64,000 bases of DNA from Metabacillus kandeliae (lineage in GTDB: Bacteria > Bacillota > Bacilli > Bacillales > Bacillaceae). The notes below the pieces were generated by a model. That model ran no database searches and had not been told where the DNA came from. It saw nothing but the letters and a program-made list of their open reading frames with translations. Position numbers and translations under genes: made by a program. The stretch lies in the NCBI RefSeq assembly GCF_021166585.1, contig NZ_JAJOZE010000004.1:124001-188000 (forward strand), written 5' to 3'. Below, in pieces: positions 55,212 through 64,000 of this stretch. Position 1 is the stretch's first letter. Every line of letters begins with the position of its first letter.

Positions 55212-55367
55212 TTAAAACCCTCCAAGCGAATCTTCATCAATCATTTCCTCTTTTCGGCGGTCTTCTGCCTCTGCCAGCGTCATTTGATAAGGGAAGCGCT
55301 CATCGTGCTTGGAAACTGTATCTTTTCCCTGCTGAGTAAATCGTCTGGATTTATTGCTTTTGCCCAT
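55212..55367 (-). CDS. Small hydrophilic protein, function unknown
   Basis: A 51-residue protein, MGKSNKSRRFTQQGKDTVS through FPYQMTLAEAEDRRKEEM and ending DEDSLGGF. It looks like a conserved small protein of Bacillus but I cannot name the family with certainty. The ATG at 55367 has AAGGAGCGG upstream; a longer frame from 55445 runs through a family D repeat and is rejected. It ends two bases before the DUF3813 start. Confidence 0.65.
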   Translation of the reverse strand: MGKSNKSRRFTQQGKDTVSKHDERFPYQMTLAEAEDRRKEEMIDEDSLGGF

Positions 55368-55394
55368 GTCAATCCGCTCCTTCGCCAGTTTATT

Positions 55395-55451
55395 GGAAGC
55401 GAGGGGACGGTTCTGCTGCTTCGGAAGCGTGAGAACCGTCCCCATGCTTCC
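55395..55451. repeat. GGGACGGTTCT palindrome (family D)
   Basis: Perfect 12-base arms GGGGACGGTTCT and AGAACCGTCCCC enclosing GCTGCTTCGGAAGC, with outer GGAAGC/GCTTCC. The right half matches 27558-27599. Confidence 0.8.
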
Positions 55452-55453
55452 AT

Positions 55454-55492
55454 GAAAAGAGAGACACCATCATGGTATCTCTCTTAGTTTTT
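55454..55492 (-). terminator. Terminator after yitU
   Basis: Stem AGAGAGACACCAT / ATGGTATCTCTCT with A/T-runs; lies downstream of yitU on the minus strand. Confidence 0.8.
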
Positions 55493-55528
55493 CATTTTGC
55501 AGAAATAATATGGCTGGTGTGTTTTGCC

Positions 55529-56341
55529 TTATAGAGAAAGCGTCTTTTCGAGGTAAAGCGCAATCCCGTCTTCTTCATTGGTTTTGGTTTCGTGATCCGC
55601 TACAGCCTTTAGCTGATCGATCGCATTTCCCATTGCTACTCCTTGTCCGGCATACTGAAGCATTTCGAGGTCATTGTCCTCGTCGCCGAATGCAATGATG
55701 CGCTCCTTGGGGATGCTGTAGTAATCGGCGATTTTCTTCAGGCCAACTGCTTTGTTAATGCCCTTTTTAATGATTTCAATGACATGCCAGGGCGCAGCCC
55801 AGCGTCTGTGCTCCACAACTTCAGCATGCACGTCAGATAAATAGGCGCGGATTTTGTTTACATTTTTTTCGTCTGAATGGATTAGAATGCTTGTCACGTC
55901 TTCGCCGAGGTTTTCCCTTAAATCGCCTACAGTCATTTCAGGATCTCCCATGCTGAATACGTCAAGCAGCCGCTCGTCATGCTGATGGAAATACACTTTG
56001 TCTTTTACTTCTGCGAGAATATTATGTACATGATGCTTTACGGCGGTATCAATGATTTGCTGCACGACATCAAGTTCAAGTGTTGTATGATATGTGCCCC
56101 ATTCTTCATCTTTCGGATGGTGAACAAATGCGCCGTTAAAGTTAACGATCGGCGTATCCAGATTCATCTGGCGGTAGTATAAAGAGCTTGAACGATAAGG
56201 CCTGCCTGTGGAAATACAGACAATATGCCCGGCTGCCCTTGCTTTTTTGATTGTCTGCAGGGAGCGGTCAGATATGGTTTTATCATCTTTTAAAAGAGTT
56301 CCGTCAAGGTCGAGCGCAATTAAATAAGGTTTTGTTTCCAT
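55529..56341 (-). CDS. yitU: Cof-type HAD phosphatase YitU
   Basis: A 270-residue HAD-superfamily phosphatase of the Cof subgroup: nucleophile motif ALDLDGTLLKDD (Asp at about 11), STGRPY, and GDEDNDLEMLQYAG near the C terminus with a type-II cap between. The B. subtilis homologue has been reported to dephosphorylate a riboflavin-pathway intermediate. The gene is complete and divergent from yitV. Confidence 0.9.
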   Translation of the reverse strand: METKPYLIALDLDGTLLKDDKTISDRSLQTIKKARAAGHIVCISTGRPYRSSSLYYRQMNLDTPIVNFNGAFVHHPKDEEWGTYHTTLELDVVQQIIDTAVKHHVHNILAEVKDKVYFHQHDERLLDVFSMGDPEMTVGDLRENLGEDVTSILIHSDEKNVNKIRAYLSDVHAEVVEHRRWAAPWHVIEIIKKGINKAVGLKKIADYYSIPKERIIAFGDEDNDLEMLQYAGQGVAMGNAIDQLKAVADHETKTNEEDGIALYLEKTLSL

Positions 56342-56573
56342 ATGATCTCCTTTTGTCCATCAAGATTGGCTCTGTCAAATGTCATGGCAGGTGATGCTCA
56401 TGACCTGTAAGCTTCACAGCAGGAGCAGGACTATTTAGAGAAGCCTGTTCAAATCTGAGAAGCCATATCTGCTTTTTTAAAAGAAGCTGTATGATTAGTG
56501 TATCTTTTTACCGAGATTTTTGTCTACATGTTACACTAAAGTTATTGCTAAAAAGCTTAGGAGGGCTAAGATA

Positions 56574-57341
56574 TTGGTCATTGTTGAAAAGATAAAAGCT
56601 GATGGTGTTCCGCTTCTTCATGCAGTGCAGGAAGAAAACAGGGACAGCAAAACGCCTTTCGTGATGTTTGTCCACGGATTTACCAGTGCAAAAGAGCACA
56701 ATTTGCATTATGCCTATCTTCTTGCTGAAAAAGGCTTCAGAGTGGCGCTGCCTGAGGCAATGTATCACGGGGAACGAGCGGAAAATCTGGCATCAGGCGA
56801 ATTGAATGTCCGCTTTTGGGACATCGTACTTAATGTTATTCAAGAACTTGGAACGGTAAAACACTATTTTCAGAAAAGAAATCTCATTGATGAAGAGCGG
56901 ATAGGAGTTGCCGGCACCTCTATGGGCGGCATTTCGACACTTGGAGCATTAACCCAATATCCATGGATCAAAGCAGGTGTGAGCCTGATGGGAAGCCCGC
57001 ACTACGTCAGCTTTTTAAAAAAGCAGGTCGAATACATGCAAAGTATCGGCATCGTGCTTCCGATTACAGATAATGAACTGGATGAGCAGCTGAACAGACT
57101 GAGACCGTTTGATTTAAGCCTGCACAGGGACAAGCTTCAGAATCGCCCGCTGCTTTTCTGGCATGGTGAAAAAGATCCTGTTGTGCCATTTGCACCTACT
57201 TACCGGTTTTATGAAGAAGTGAAGAAGGATTATGAAAATCACCCGGAAAATTTGGTTTTCATTAAAGATCCAAATGCAGATCACAAAGTATCGAGAGAAG
57301 GACTGCTCGCATTAGTGGATTGGTTCTGCAAGCATCTTTAG
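56574..57341 (+). CDS. yitV: Alpha/beta hydrolase, YitV-type esterase
   Basis: A 255-residue prolyl-oligopeptidase-type alpha/beta hydrolase. The elbow GTSMGG is near residue 117; FVHGFTSAKEHN near 40 and the catalytic Asp and His are in HGEKDPVVPF and DPNADHKVS. I chose the TTG at 56574 (LVIVEKIKADG) because GGAGGG is eight bases upstream; an ATG at 56520 would start 18 residues earlier without a ribosome site. Length equals B. subtilis YitV. Substrate unknown. Confidence 0.88.
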   Translation: MVIVEKIKADGVPLLHAVQEENRDSKTPFVMFVHGFTSAKEHNLHYAYLLAEKGFRVALPEAMYHGERAENLASGELNVRFWDIVLNVIQELGTVKHYFQKRNLIDEERIGVAGTSMGGISTLGALTQYPWIKAGVSLMGSPHYVSFLKKQVEYMQSIGIVLPITDNELDEQLNRLRPFDLSLHRDKLQNRPLLFWHGEKDPVVPFAPTYRFYEEVKKDYENHPENLVFIKDPNADHKVSREGLLALVDWFCKHL

Positions 57342-57413
57342 TACTGGCTGCAGGCAGTCCTGTTTAGAAATCGGAGGAAATTCGATATAATACATAAAAA
57401 AGGAGTGGATACC

Positions 57414-57722
57414 ATGGAAGAAGCACTGAAAGAAAATATGATGGGTGCCCTTGAGCAGGTAGTGGATCCTGAGCTTGGCATTGACATTGTTAATTTAGGA
57501 TTAGTATATGATGTAGAACTGGATGAGGAAGGCCAGGCAGAAGTGACAATGACCCTGACATCAATGGGATGCCCTCTTGCCGGCACAATTGTGGATCAGG
57601 TTAAGATTGCTTTAGAAGGAATTCCTGAAGTAAAAGAGACGAATGTCAACATCGTCTGGAATCCGCCTTGGTCCAAAGACAGAATGTCCCGCTATGCTAA
57701 AATCGCTTTAGGCGTCAGCTAA
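57414..57722 (+). CDS. yitW: MIP18/SufT-like metal-sulfur cluster factor YitW
   Basis: A 102-residue protein of the MIP18/PaaD family: VVDPELGIDIVNLGLVYDV (DPE motif), TLTSMGCPLAGTI with the reactive Cys, and WNPPWSKDRMS. These proteins help assemble or transfer iron-sulfur clusters. Start ATG 57414 with AAGGAG eight bases upstream; a GTG at 57405 touches the ribosome site. Same length as B. subtilis YitW. Confidence 0.92.
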   Translation: MEEALKENMMGALEQVVDPELGIDIVNLGLVYDVELDEEGQAEVTMTLTSMGCPLAGTIVDQVKIALEGIPEVKETNVNIVWNPPWSKDRMSRYAKIALGVS

Positions 57723-57732
57723 TATTTGAAAT

Positions 57733-57766
57733 GAAAAGACCCGGCTTTTTGCCGGGTCTTTTTTAA
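57733..57766 (+). terminator. Terminator after yitW
   Basis: Stem AAAAGACCCGGC / GCCGGGTCTTTT followed by T-run. Confidence 0.93.
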
Positions 57767-57823
57767 TTATGTAAAGTTTAAAGCAAAACCCTCACAGATG
57801 GACGAACAATTTTCTTGCCCGAA

Positions 57824-57870
57824 TAATTATAAAAATACAATTGCTTTTTAAGTTTATACAAAGTTATAAT
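57824..57870 (+). promoter_or_regulatory. Arginine-operon promoter with ARG box
   Basis: TTGCTT (57841-57846), 18 bases, TATAAT (57865-57870). Directly upstream, touching the -35, TAATTATAAAAATACAAT (57824-57841) matches the AhrC/ArgR ARG-box consensus CATGAATAAAAATKCAAK at about 13 of 18 positions, so AhrC would block the promoter when arginine is plentiful. Confidence 0.7.
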
Positions 57871-57908
57871 AGGGGAAATAATTCAATGAACCAAATGGGA
57901 GGGATCTA

Positions 57909-58946
57909 ATGAATATAGGAATAATAGGGGCTAGCGGTTATGGAGGAGTGGAACTTCACCGGTTTTTAGAGCGTCATCCCCATGCAGGGAAATGTATATT
58001 GTATACATCTTCAGAGGAAAAACCAATATACTCAGACTTATACCCGCATCTCACAGACATAAACCAGGAAGTCTTGCAAAACCAGCAGAATCTTGAAGAA
58101 ACAGATGTGCTTTTCATTGCAGCACCTTCAGGAGTATCAGCAGCGATGACGCCTGAAATTGTGATAAAGCATCCTAACATGCAGATCATTGATTTATCAG
58201 GCGACTTGCGTTTGAAAAATTCCGAAGATTACAAAAAGTGGTACGGAAAAGAGCCGGCTTCCCAGGAAGTTTTAGTGAAGGCTGTCTACGGTTTAGCGGA
58301 CCTAAATAAGGAAAGCATCAAAGAGGCGCAGATTATCGCAAATCCAGGGTGCTATCCGACGGCAGCTCTTCTTGGACTTGCGCCGCTCTTTCATTCTAGA
58401 GACATCGCTGATTTAGGCTCGGTTATCATTGACGCAAAGTCAGGAGTATCAGGAGCGGGAAAAAAAGCAGTACAGTCTTCGCTCTTTTCGGAAATGAACG
58501 AGAACTTCCGCACTTATAAAATTGCAGAGCATCAGCATACTCCTGAGATTGAACAATTTCTTGGCAGCTGGGCAGAGGATGAGGTAAAAATCACGTTCAC
58601 ACCGCATCTTGTGCCAATGACAAGAGGCATTATGGCAACAGCCTATATTCAGCTGAAAAAGGAAATCGGCACAGATGAACTGTTGGAGCTTTACCGTGAA
58701 TTTTACCGAAGCTCTCCTTTTGTCCGAATCAGAAAAGAAGGCAGCTACCCTTCGACAAAAGAAGTATACGGCTCAAATTATTGCGATATCGGATTAAAAG
58801 CAGATCCGCGAACAGGCAGGCTGGTCGTCGTTTCTGTTATCGACAATTTGGTAAAGGGCGCTGCAGGGCAAGCGGTGCATAATTTCAACTTGATGAATGG
58901 ATTTGAAGAAACATCGGGACTTGAAGCAGCACCGATTTATCCATGA
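57909..58946 (+). CDS. argC: N-acetyl-gamma-glutamyl-phosphate reductase ArgC
   Basis: A 345-residue NADPH-dependent reductase for the third step of arginine synthesis. The nucleotide-binding start is GIIGASGYGGVELHR and the catalytic Cys is in ANPGCYPTAA (Cys148); HQHTPEIEQ and PHLVPMTRGI are also conserved. Ribosome site GGGAGGG. It leads the arginine operon, whose promoter carries an ARG box. Confidence 0.96.
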   Translation: MNIGIIGASGYGGVELHRFLERHPHAGKCILYTSSEEKPIYSDLYPHLTDINQEVLQNQQNLEETDVLFIAAPSGVSAAMTPEIVIKHPNMQIIDLSGDLRLKNSEDYKKWYGKEPASQEVLVKAVYGLADLNKESIKEAQIIANPGCYPTAALLGLAPLFHSRDIADLGSVIIDAKSGVSGAGKKAVQSSLFSEMNENFRTYKIAEHQHTPEIEQFLGSWAEDEVKITFTPHLVPMTRGIMATAYIQLKKEIGTDELLELYREFYRSSPFVRIRKEGSYPSTKEVYGSNYCDIGLKADPRTGRLVVVSVIDNLVKGAAGQAVHNFNLMNGFEETSGLEAAPIYP

Positions 58947-58984
58947 TTTTTTGAGAAGGGCAATCAAAACAGGAGGGATTTATT

Positions 58985-60208
58985 GTGCAGGAAGCAATCG
59001 CAGCGGAAATAACAAAGGTGTCTGAAGGGAACGCGGCATCTCCAAAGGGATTTTCAGCAGATGGCGTTCACTGCGGGCTTCGCTATGAAAAAAAGGACAT
59101 TGGCATATTGTTTTCTAAGGTTCCGGCTAACTGTGCTGCTGTCTATACGCAAAGTCATTTTCAAGCGGCTCCGCTGCAGGTAACAAGAGAAAGCATTGCT
59201 GAAGAAGGAAAAATACAGGCACTTCTCGTAAACAGCGGCATTGCAAACGCGTGTACAGGCAAAAAAGGGCTTCTGGATGCCTATGAAATGAGGAGCCTGG
59301 CAGCTGCAAAGCTTGGAATAAAGGAACATCATGTAGCTGTGGCATCGACCGGAGTAATCGGCGAGCATTTAAAAATGGACCTGATTGAAAAAGGGGTTGA
59401 AATGCTGAACCCGGTTCCTGAAGGAGGAAGCTCTTTTCATACGGCGATCTTAACAACCGATACTTGCGAAAAAAGCAGCTGCTGGCAGTTTAAGGCAGAC
59501 GGAAAAACCATCACGGTCGGCGGTGCAGCTAAAGGCTCCGGAATGATTCACCCTAACATGGCGACAATGCTCGGCTTTATTTCAACAGACGCCAATGTAG
59601 AGGCAGATGCCCTTCAGGAAGCGTTAAAGAACATTACCAATCATACGTTTAATCAGATTACAGTTGATGGCGAAACCTCCACAAACGACATGGTGCTCGT
59701 GATGGCAAACGGCTGTGCGGAGAATGAGCCTCTTAATAGAAATCATAAAGATTGGGATATTTTTTGCGATACGCTTCAAATTGTGTGCGAAGAACTGGCA
59801 AAAAGCATCGCAAGAGATGGAGAAGGAGCGACAAAGCTGATTGAAGCAAATGTCAGCGGCGCCCGGACAGATGAAGAAGCAAGAGTTGTTGCGAAAAAGA
59901 TTGTCGGCTCAAGCCTGGTGAAATCTGCCGTATACGGCGAGGATGCAAACTGGGGAAGAATTATCGGTGCGATGGGCCACAGCAATGCTTATATGGAGCC
60001 TGCAGGCATTGATATTTATCTTGGCGGGCATTGCATGCTTGAGGCGGGAGAACCGCAATCCTTCAGCGAGGAACTGGCAAAAGCTTATTTACAGGGAGAA
60101 GAAATTACAATTGGCGTTGACCTTCATGTAGGAGAAGGAAAAGGAACAGCATGGGGCTGTGACTTAACCTATGATTACGTCAAAATAAACGCGAGCTATC
60201 GTACGTAA
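58985..60208 (+). CDS. argJ: Bifunctional ornithine acetyltransferase / N-acetylglutamate synthase ArgJ
   Basis: A 407-residue ArgJ, which recycles the acetyl group from acetylornithine to glutamate. It is made as a precursor that cleaves itself at the MATMLGF motif; the nucleophile Thr is residue 194. GGAAKGSGMIHPNMATML and DGETSTNDMV are family blocks. GTG start behind AGGAGGG. Second gene of the operon. Confidence 0.96.
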   Translation: MQEAIAAEITKVSEGNAASPKGFSADGVHCGLRYEKKDIGILFSKVPANCAAVYTQSHFQAAPLQVTRESIAEEGKIQALLVNSGIANACTGKKGLLDAYEMRSLAAAKLGIKEHHVAVASTGVIGEHLKMDLIEKGVEMLNPVPEGGSSFHTAILTTDTCEKSSCWQFKADGKTITVGGAAKGSGMIHPNMATMLGFISTDANVEADALQEALKNITNHTFNQITVDGETSTNDMVLVMANGCAENEPLNRNHKDWDIFCDTLQIVCEELAKSIARDGEGATKLIEANVSGARTDEEARVVAKKIVGSSLVKSAVYGEDANWGRIIGAMGHSNAYMEPAGIDIYLGGHCMLEAGEPQSFSEELAKAYLQGEEITIGVDLHVGEGKGTAWGCDLTYDYVKINASYRT

Positions 60209-60224
60209 GGAGACTCTTTCAAAT

Positions 60225-61004
60225 ATGGAGAATACCTTTGTATTAAAATGCGGCGGAAGCATATTGAACAATCTTTCAGAGAATTTTTACCAATCCATTC
60301 TTCACATGCGGGAGCAGGGCTGGAAGATTGTGATTGTACACGGAGGCGGCCCTGAAATTACCGATCTGCTTACAAGAATGAATGTTGAAACAGAATTCAG
60401 CGGCGGGCAGCGGAAAACAACGCCGGAGGTTATGGAGGCGTGCGAGATGGCGCTTGCCGGAAAGGTGAATAAAAAGCTTGTTCGAATGCTTTCAGAACAT
60501 GGACTGCCGGCTGTCGGCCTTACCGGACAGGATGGTGGAATGCTGAAAGCGGAATTCCTTAACCAGGAGCATCTGGGGCTTGTAGGGAAAGTGACGCAGG
60601 TTGAGCCGGAGCTTCTGCGGGTGCTGCTGGATAAGGGGTTTATCCCGGTTGTTGCACCGCTTGCTGCTGCAGAAAACTATCAATCTCTTAATGTGAATGC
60701 AGATCTTGCAGCGGCTGCTGTAGCAAAAGGGCTCTCAGCCAATCGGCTCCTCTTTGTAACAGATGTACAGGGCATTTTAAAAGAAAAAGAGCTGGTCAAA
60801 GAAATCAGTCCTGAAACCATTCTGGAATACATTTCAGCCGGGATTATTTCCGGCGGGATGATTCCTAAAACAGAAGCCGCTGTCAGCACTCTTTCAGATC
60901 AGCTGAAGGAAGTGATGATTGTGAGCGGGAAAAGCGCATTTTTCACGAATGGAGAATTTATCGGAACAAAAATAGGCAGGCAAAAGGAGGCGTTAAGCCA
61001 GTGA
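60225..61004 (+). CDS. argB: Acetylglutamate kinase ArgB
   Basis: A 259-residue amino-acid kinase-fold protein: [12 protein letters not shown] (Lys-Gly-Gly), [28 protein letters not shown] and [10 protein letters not shown]. It phosphorylates N-acetylglutamate. AAGGAG ribosome site. Its stop overlaps the argD start (GTGA). The length is typical for the Bacillus type. Confidence 0.96.
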   Translation: MENTFVLKCGGSILNNLSENFYQSILHMREQGWKIVIVHGGGPEITDLLTRMNVETEFSGGQRKTTPEVMEACEMALAGKVNKKLVRMLSEHGLPAVGLTGQDGGMLKAEFLNQEHLGLVGKVTQVEPELLRVLLDKGFIPVVAPLAAAENYQSLNVNADLAAAAVAKGLSANRLLFVTDVQGILKEKELVKEISPETILEYISAGIISGGMIPKTEAAVSTLSDQLKEVMIVSGKSAFFTNGEFIGTKIGRQKEALSQ

Positions 61005-62155
61005 GCTCCTTATTTCCAACATACGGAAGATGGGACGTTGCGATTACAGAAGGAAGAGGATCCCGTGTTAAGGATAAAAACGGCAAGGAATATCTTGATT
61101 TTATTTCAGGCATAGCTGTTACAAATCTTGGCCACCGCCATGAAAAAGTAAAAGAAGCCATTTCAGAGCAGCTTGAAAAGGTGTGGCATACATCCAATCT
61201 GTTTCAAAATGATCTGCAGGAAGAAACAGCAGAAATTCTCTGCTCGCATTCTGCAGGCGATGCCGCCTTTTTCTGCAACAGCGGAGCTGAAGCAAACGAA
61301 GCGGCCATCAAGCTTGCGAGAAAGCATACGAAAAAAGAAAAAATAATCACGTTTAAACAGTCTTTTCATGGCAGAACATTTGCCACAATGGCTGCGACAG
61401 GCCAGGAAAAGGTGAGAGAGGGATACGGGAGCATGCTGTCATCCTTCCAATACTTCGAATATAACGACACTGAAAGGCTAAAAAGCCTAAAGGATGATTC
61501 TCTCGCTGCCATCATGCTTGAAGTTGTGCAGGGTGAAGGCGGGGTGCGGCCGGCAGATCTTGAATTTTTGCAGGAAGCAGAAAAAGCATGCAAAAGAAAC
61601 GGCGCTCTTCTCATCGTTGACGAAGTGCAGACAGGAATCGGCAGGACAGGCAGCTTATTCGCTTATCAGGAAGCTGGATTAGATCCTGATATTATTACGG
61701 CTGCCAAAGGACTGGGCAGCGGATTTCCTGTAGGCGCAATGCTTGGAAAAAAAGAGCTGGCAAAATCATTCGGCCCAGGCTCCCATGGAACAACTTTCGG
61801 CGGCAATATGCTGGCAATGGCTGCAGCAAAAGCAACGCTTGAAACGGTTCTCGCAGAAGGTTTTCTTGAAGAAGTGAAAGAGAAAGGGAGCTATCTGCTG
61901 ACTGAGCTTAAAAAAGAACTGGATGGTCTCGATCAGGTGGAAGAAATTCGCGGAAAAGGGCTGATGGCCGGCATTGCCTGCAGCGAAAAAGCCATGCCCA
62001 TGATTGAAAAGCTGAGAGAAGCAGGACTGCTGGTGCTTCCGGCAGGCGAAAAGGTGATCAGACTGCTCCCGCCTCTAACCGTTTCAAAAGAAGAAATCGG
62101 CGAAGCTGTGCAGATGATTAAAAATGTACTCGCGAAATCAGAAGTGGAAGTGTAG
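61001..62155 (+). CDS. argD: Acetylornithine aminotransferase ArgD
   Basis: A 384-residue class-III PLP aminotransferase. [44 protein letters not shown] and the Schiff-base Lys in [14 protein letters not shown] are present. It converts acetylglutamate semialdehyde to acetylornithine. GTG start overlaps argB. A 269-base gap follows, mostly a family B repeat, before carA. Related to rocD elsewhere in this window, but with the biosynthetic motifs. Confidence 0.96.
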   Translation: MSSLFPTYGRWDVAITEGRGSRVKDKNGKEYLDFISGIAVTNLGHRHEKVKEAISEQLEKVWHTSNLFQNDLQEETAEILCSHSAGDAAFFCNSGAEANEAAIKLARKHTKKEKIITFKQSFHGRTFATMAATGQEKVREGYGSMLSSFQYFEYNDTERLKSLKDDSLAAIMLEVVQGEGGVRPADLEFLQEAEKACKRNGALLIVDEVQTGIGRTGSLFAYQEAGLDPDIITAAKGLGSGFPVGAMLGKKELAKSFGPGSHGTTFGGNMLAMAAAKATLETVLAEGFLEEVKEKGSYLLTELKKELDGLDQVEEIRGKGLMAGIACSEKAMPMIEKLREAGLLVLPAGEKVIRLLPPLTVSKEEIGEAVQMIKNVLAKSEVEV

Positions 62156-62223
62156 GAGAAGAAGGCGGGTTTTACAGGGCTTTTCCTTTTAAGGCTTTGT
62201 TAGAGAAGAATGTTGATTTTTGA

Positions 62224-62372
62224 GCACCTGTTGATTGGAGTGGCAGGCGGGAGACTCCTGCGGGAGCAGCGGGACAGGTGAGACCCCGCAGGCGCTATGG
62301 CGCCGAGGAGGCTCACCGCCCGCCCCGCGGAAAGCGGACGCCTCGTGCTGAAATCAACAGCCAACTTTAACA
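62224..62372. repeat. GC-rich dispersed element with inverted ends (family B), inside the arginine operon
   Basis: CTGTTGAT at 62228-62235 and ATCAACAG at 62353-62360. The body holds GGCGGGAGACTCCTGCGGGA, CAGGCGCTATGGCGCC and CGGAAAGCGGACGCCTCG. It fills most of the argD-carA gap and matches copy 1 (36930-37075) in reverse. Confidence 0.82.
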
Positions 62373-62424
62373 GAACCTCTATGAAAAAGAAGATCCAGAA
62401 AAGACATATATTGAGGTGGCAAAC

Positions 62425-63483
62425 ATGCAGGGATATTTAATTTTAGAGGACGGTACATCTTTTGAAGGGGAAATCGGCGAACCCCCTCCTTCGCCAAGTG
62501 AAGGGGAAATTGTCTTTTTCACAGGCATGACAGGCTATCAGGAAGTGCTGACAGATCCTTCTTACAGAGATCAAATCATTGTGTTCACTTATCCGCTGAT
62601 CGGAAACTACGGCATCAATCAGGAGGATTTTGAAAGCAGGCAGCCTTCTGTGAAAGGGGTTGTGCTTTATGAATGCTGTGACGATTTTTCCCATTATAAA
62701 GCAGTCTCAAGCGTGAAGGATTATTTGGGAAAATGGAACGTGCCGATTCTTGAACATGTCGACACACGAGCTGTCGTTAAAAATATCCGTGAAAAAGGAA
62801 CAATGAAAGCCATGATTGCAGAAGATGAAAGCAGCTTGCTGTCAGACGGGCCTGTTGAAATCTGCCAGGATTCCGCTGAAGCAAGCATAACAACCTGCGG
62901 AAACGGGACGAAAAAAGTGGCGCTGATCGATTTTGGCTATAAAAAATCGATTGCAGATTCACTTGCCAAAAGAGACTGCACTGTCACGGTTATTCCTTAT
63001 CAGCAAATGGAGAAGGTGTTTGATCTGCAGCCGGACGGAGTAGTTTTTTCCAATGGACCTGGTGATCCTAAGGGGCACTCAAATAGCTTGCCGCTGATTA
63101 AAAAGCTGGCTCAAAGCTTCCCGGCTCTCGGAATTTGCCTCGGCCATCAGCTCCTTGCTCTTGCTTTCGGAGGAAATACAGCAAAGCTCCGCTTCGGACA
63201 CAGGGGAGCCAACCATCCAGTATGCGATGTGAAAACACAAAATGTCTTCATGACATCTCAAAACCATAGCTATGTTGTGGACCGTCTTAACGAAGACAGC
63301 TTTCTGGTCCGGTTTAAAAATGTGAATGACGAAACCGTCGAAGGACTGACTCATCAGACACTTCCGATTCTATCTGCCCAGTTCCATCCTGAAGCTAATC
63401 CGGGGCCTTCTGACAGCGAATGGATCCTGGATGAATTTTTGCAAATGGCTGAAAAGAAGGGCGGGGAAAAAATTTATGCCTAA
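62425..63483 (+). CDS. carA: Carbamoyl-phosphate synthase small subunit CarA (arginine-linked)
   Basis: A 352-residue glutamine amidotransferase subunit. The class-I glutaminase has nucleophile Cys238 in [15 protein letters not shown] and the His/Glu pair in [10 protein letters not shown]; the N-terminal half ([16 protein letters not shown]) binds CarB. Start ATG 62425 follows GAGGTGG; a GTG at 62416 is the alternative. It gives ammonia to CarB for carbamoyl phosphate used in arginine synthesis; B. subtilis has a separate pyrimidine-linked set. It overlaps carB by eight bases. Confidence 0.95.
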   Translation: MQGYLILEDGTSFEGEIGEPPPSPSEGEIVFFTGMTGYQEVLTDPSYRDQIIVFTYPLIGNYGINQEDFESRQPSVKGVVLYECCDDFSHYKAVSSVKDYLGKWNVPILEHVDTRAVVKNIREKGTMKAMIAEDESSLLSDGPVEICQDSAEASITTCGNGTKKVALIDFGYKKSIADSLAKRDCTVTVIPYQQMEKVFDLQPDGVVFSNGPGDPKGHSNSLPLIKKLAQSFPALGICLGHQLLALAFGGNTAKLRFGHRGANHPVCDVKTQNVFMTSQNHSYVVDRLNEDSFLVRFKNVNDETVEGLTHQTLPILSAQFHPEANPGPSDSEWILDEFLQMAEKKGGEKIYA

Positions 63484-64000
63484 GAAGAAGTTTACAAACG
63501 TGCTGGTAATAGGATCCGGCCCTATTATCATCGGTCAGGCAGCAGAGTTTGACTATTCAGGTACCCAGGCATGCCTTGCTCTGAAGGAGGAAGGCGTCAG
63601 GGTCATTCTTGTCAACAGCAACCCGGCAACGATCATGACGGATGAAGAGACAGCAGACGCGGTTTATTTTGAACCGCTTACGGCCGAAAGCCTTGAAAAA
63701 ATCATTATAAAAGAAAAGCCGGATGGCCTTCTTGCCACAGTCGGCGGGCAAACGGGCCTGAACCTTGCCTTCCAACTGAATGAAAAAGGCATTCTTGAGA
63801 AATACGGCCTGCAGCTTCTTGGCACTTCAATCCAATCGATTGAAAAAGGAGAAGACCGGGAGAAATTCCGTTCCTTAATGAAGGAATTGCAGGAGCCTGT
63901 TCCGGAAAGCGAAATTGTGACAAGTCTCCAAGAGGCGCTGGATTTTGCCGGCAGAATCGGCTATCCGCTCATCATCCGGCCTGCTTACACGCTCGGCGGT
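63476..64000 (+). CDS. carB: Carbamoyl-phosphate synthase large subunit CarB (N-terminal part)
   Basis: The first 175 residues of CarB; the gene runs past the window end. It starts [20 protein letters not shown], followed by [29 protein letters not shown] and RPAYTLGG, the start of the first ATP-grasp unit. The overlap with carA (eight bases) indicates coupled translation. In the Bacillus order argF would follow, outside the window. Confidence 0.96.
   Translation, partial: MPKKKFTNVLVIGSGPIIIGQAAEFDYSGTQACLALKEEGVRVILVNSNPATIMTDEETADAVYFEPLTAESLEKIIIKEKPDGLLATVGGQTGLNLAFQLNEKGILEKYGLQLLGTSIQSIEKGEDREKFRSLMKELQEPVPESEIVTSLQEALDFAGRIGYPLIIRPAYTLGG

Overview
The window comes from a spore-forming member of the Bacillaceae close to Bacillus or Metabacillus. 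It has a complete gerP spore-coat operon, a Spo0E-like phosphatase, GGAGG-type ribosome sites with many TTG/GTG starts, and candidate sigma-A, sigma-B and sigma-D promoters. From memory of B. subtilis, the gene order follows its yis-yit-arg region closely: sbcD-sbcC-yisB-gerPFEDCBA, yisI, yisK-yisL, yisN-asnO, a yisP-like synthase, yisQ/yisR-type genes, then yitJ, yitK, yitL, yitS-yitT-ipi, yitU-yitV-yitW and argCJBD-carAB. Accessory genes sit between these conserved blocks.

Layout. 1-4.2 kb: sbcD (partial), sbcC and yisB. 4.2-6.4 kb: gerP operon on the minus strand, split by a dispersed repeat between gerPB and gerPC. 6.5-12.5 kb: DUF418 membrane protein, yisI, a radical SAM protein with a TatD hydrolase, yisK, rocD and yisL. 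12.7-15.3 kb: yisN and asnO. 15.4-22.3 kb: a C30-type carotenoid cluster, with two desaturases and the synthase on the plus strand facing an oxygenase, an acyltransferase and a CruF-like protein on the minus strand. 22.4-28.4 kb: a HemD-like protein, MATE pump, AraC regulator, old-yellow-enzyme oxidoreductase and an esterase. 28.4-33.7 kb: a maltodextrin-type ABC importer (binding protein and two permeases, no ATPase) with a LacI-type regulator and matching operators. 33.7-36.9 kb: stress-type genes (acidic repeat protein, a frameshifted YflT protein and an SDR), two of them behind sigma-B-like promoters.

37.2-42.8 kb: metH and yitJ overlap in one minus-strand methionine operon behind a SAM-I riboswitch with an unusually long arm. 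43-48.2 kb: a secreted DUF2252 protein, yajQ, cvfB and the yuaF-floT (NfeD-flotillin) pair. 48.2-50.9 kb: a BMP/PnrA-like lipoprotein and a chemoreceptor in one operon behind a sigma-D-like promoter. 51-57.8 kb: an unknown membrane protein, degV/yitS, yitT, ipi, small hypothetical genes and yitU-yitV-yitW. 57.8-64 kb: the arginine/carbamoyl-phosphate operon argC-argJ-argB-argD-carA-carB, cut off at the window end.

The least explained material is intergenic. At least four dispersed repeat families occur. The most striking is a unit starting CCTGTCCC with TAAAG or TAATG at an almost fixed distance of 17 bases, found nine times at two loci 25 kb apart. Another family, 130-150 bp with CTGTTGAT/ATCAACAG ends, lies between argD and carA inside the arginine operon. 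No rRNA, tRNA, CRISPR array, prophage or complete insertion sequence was seen.
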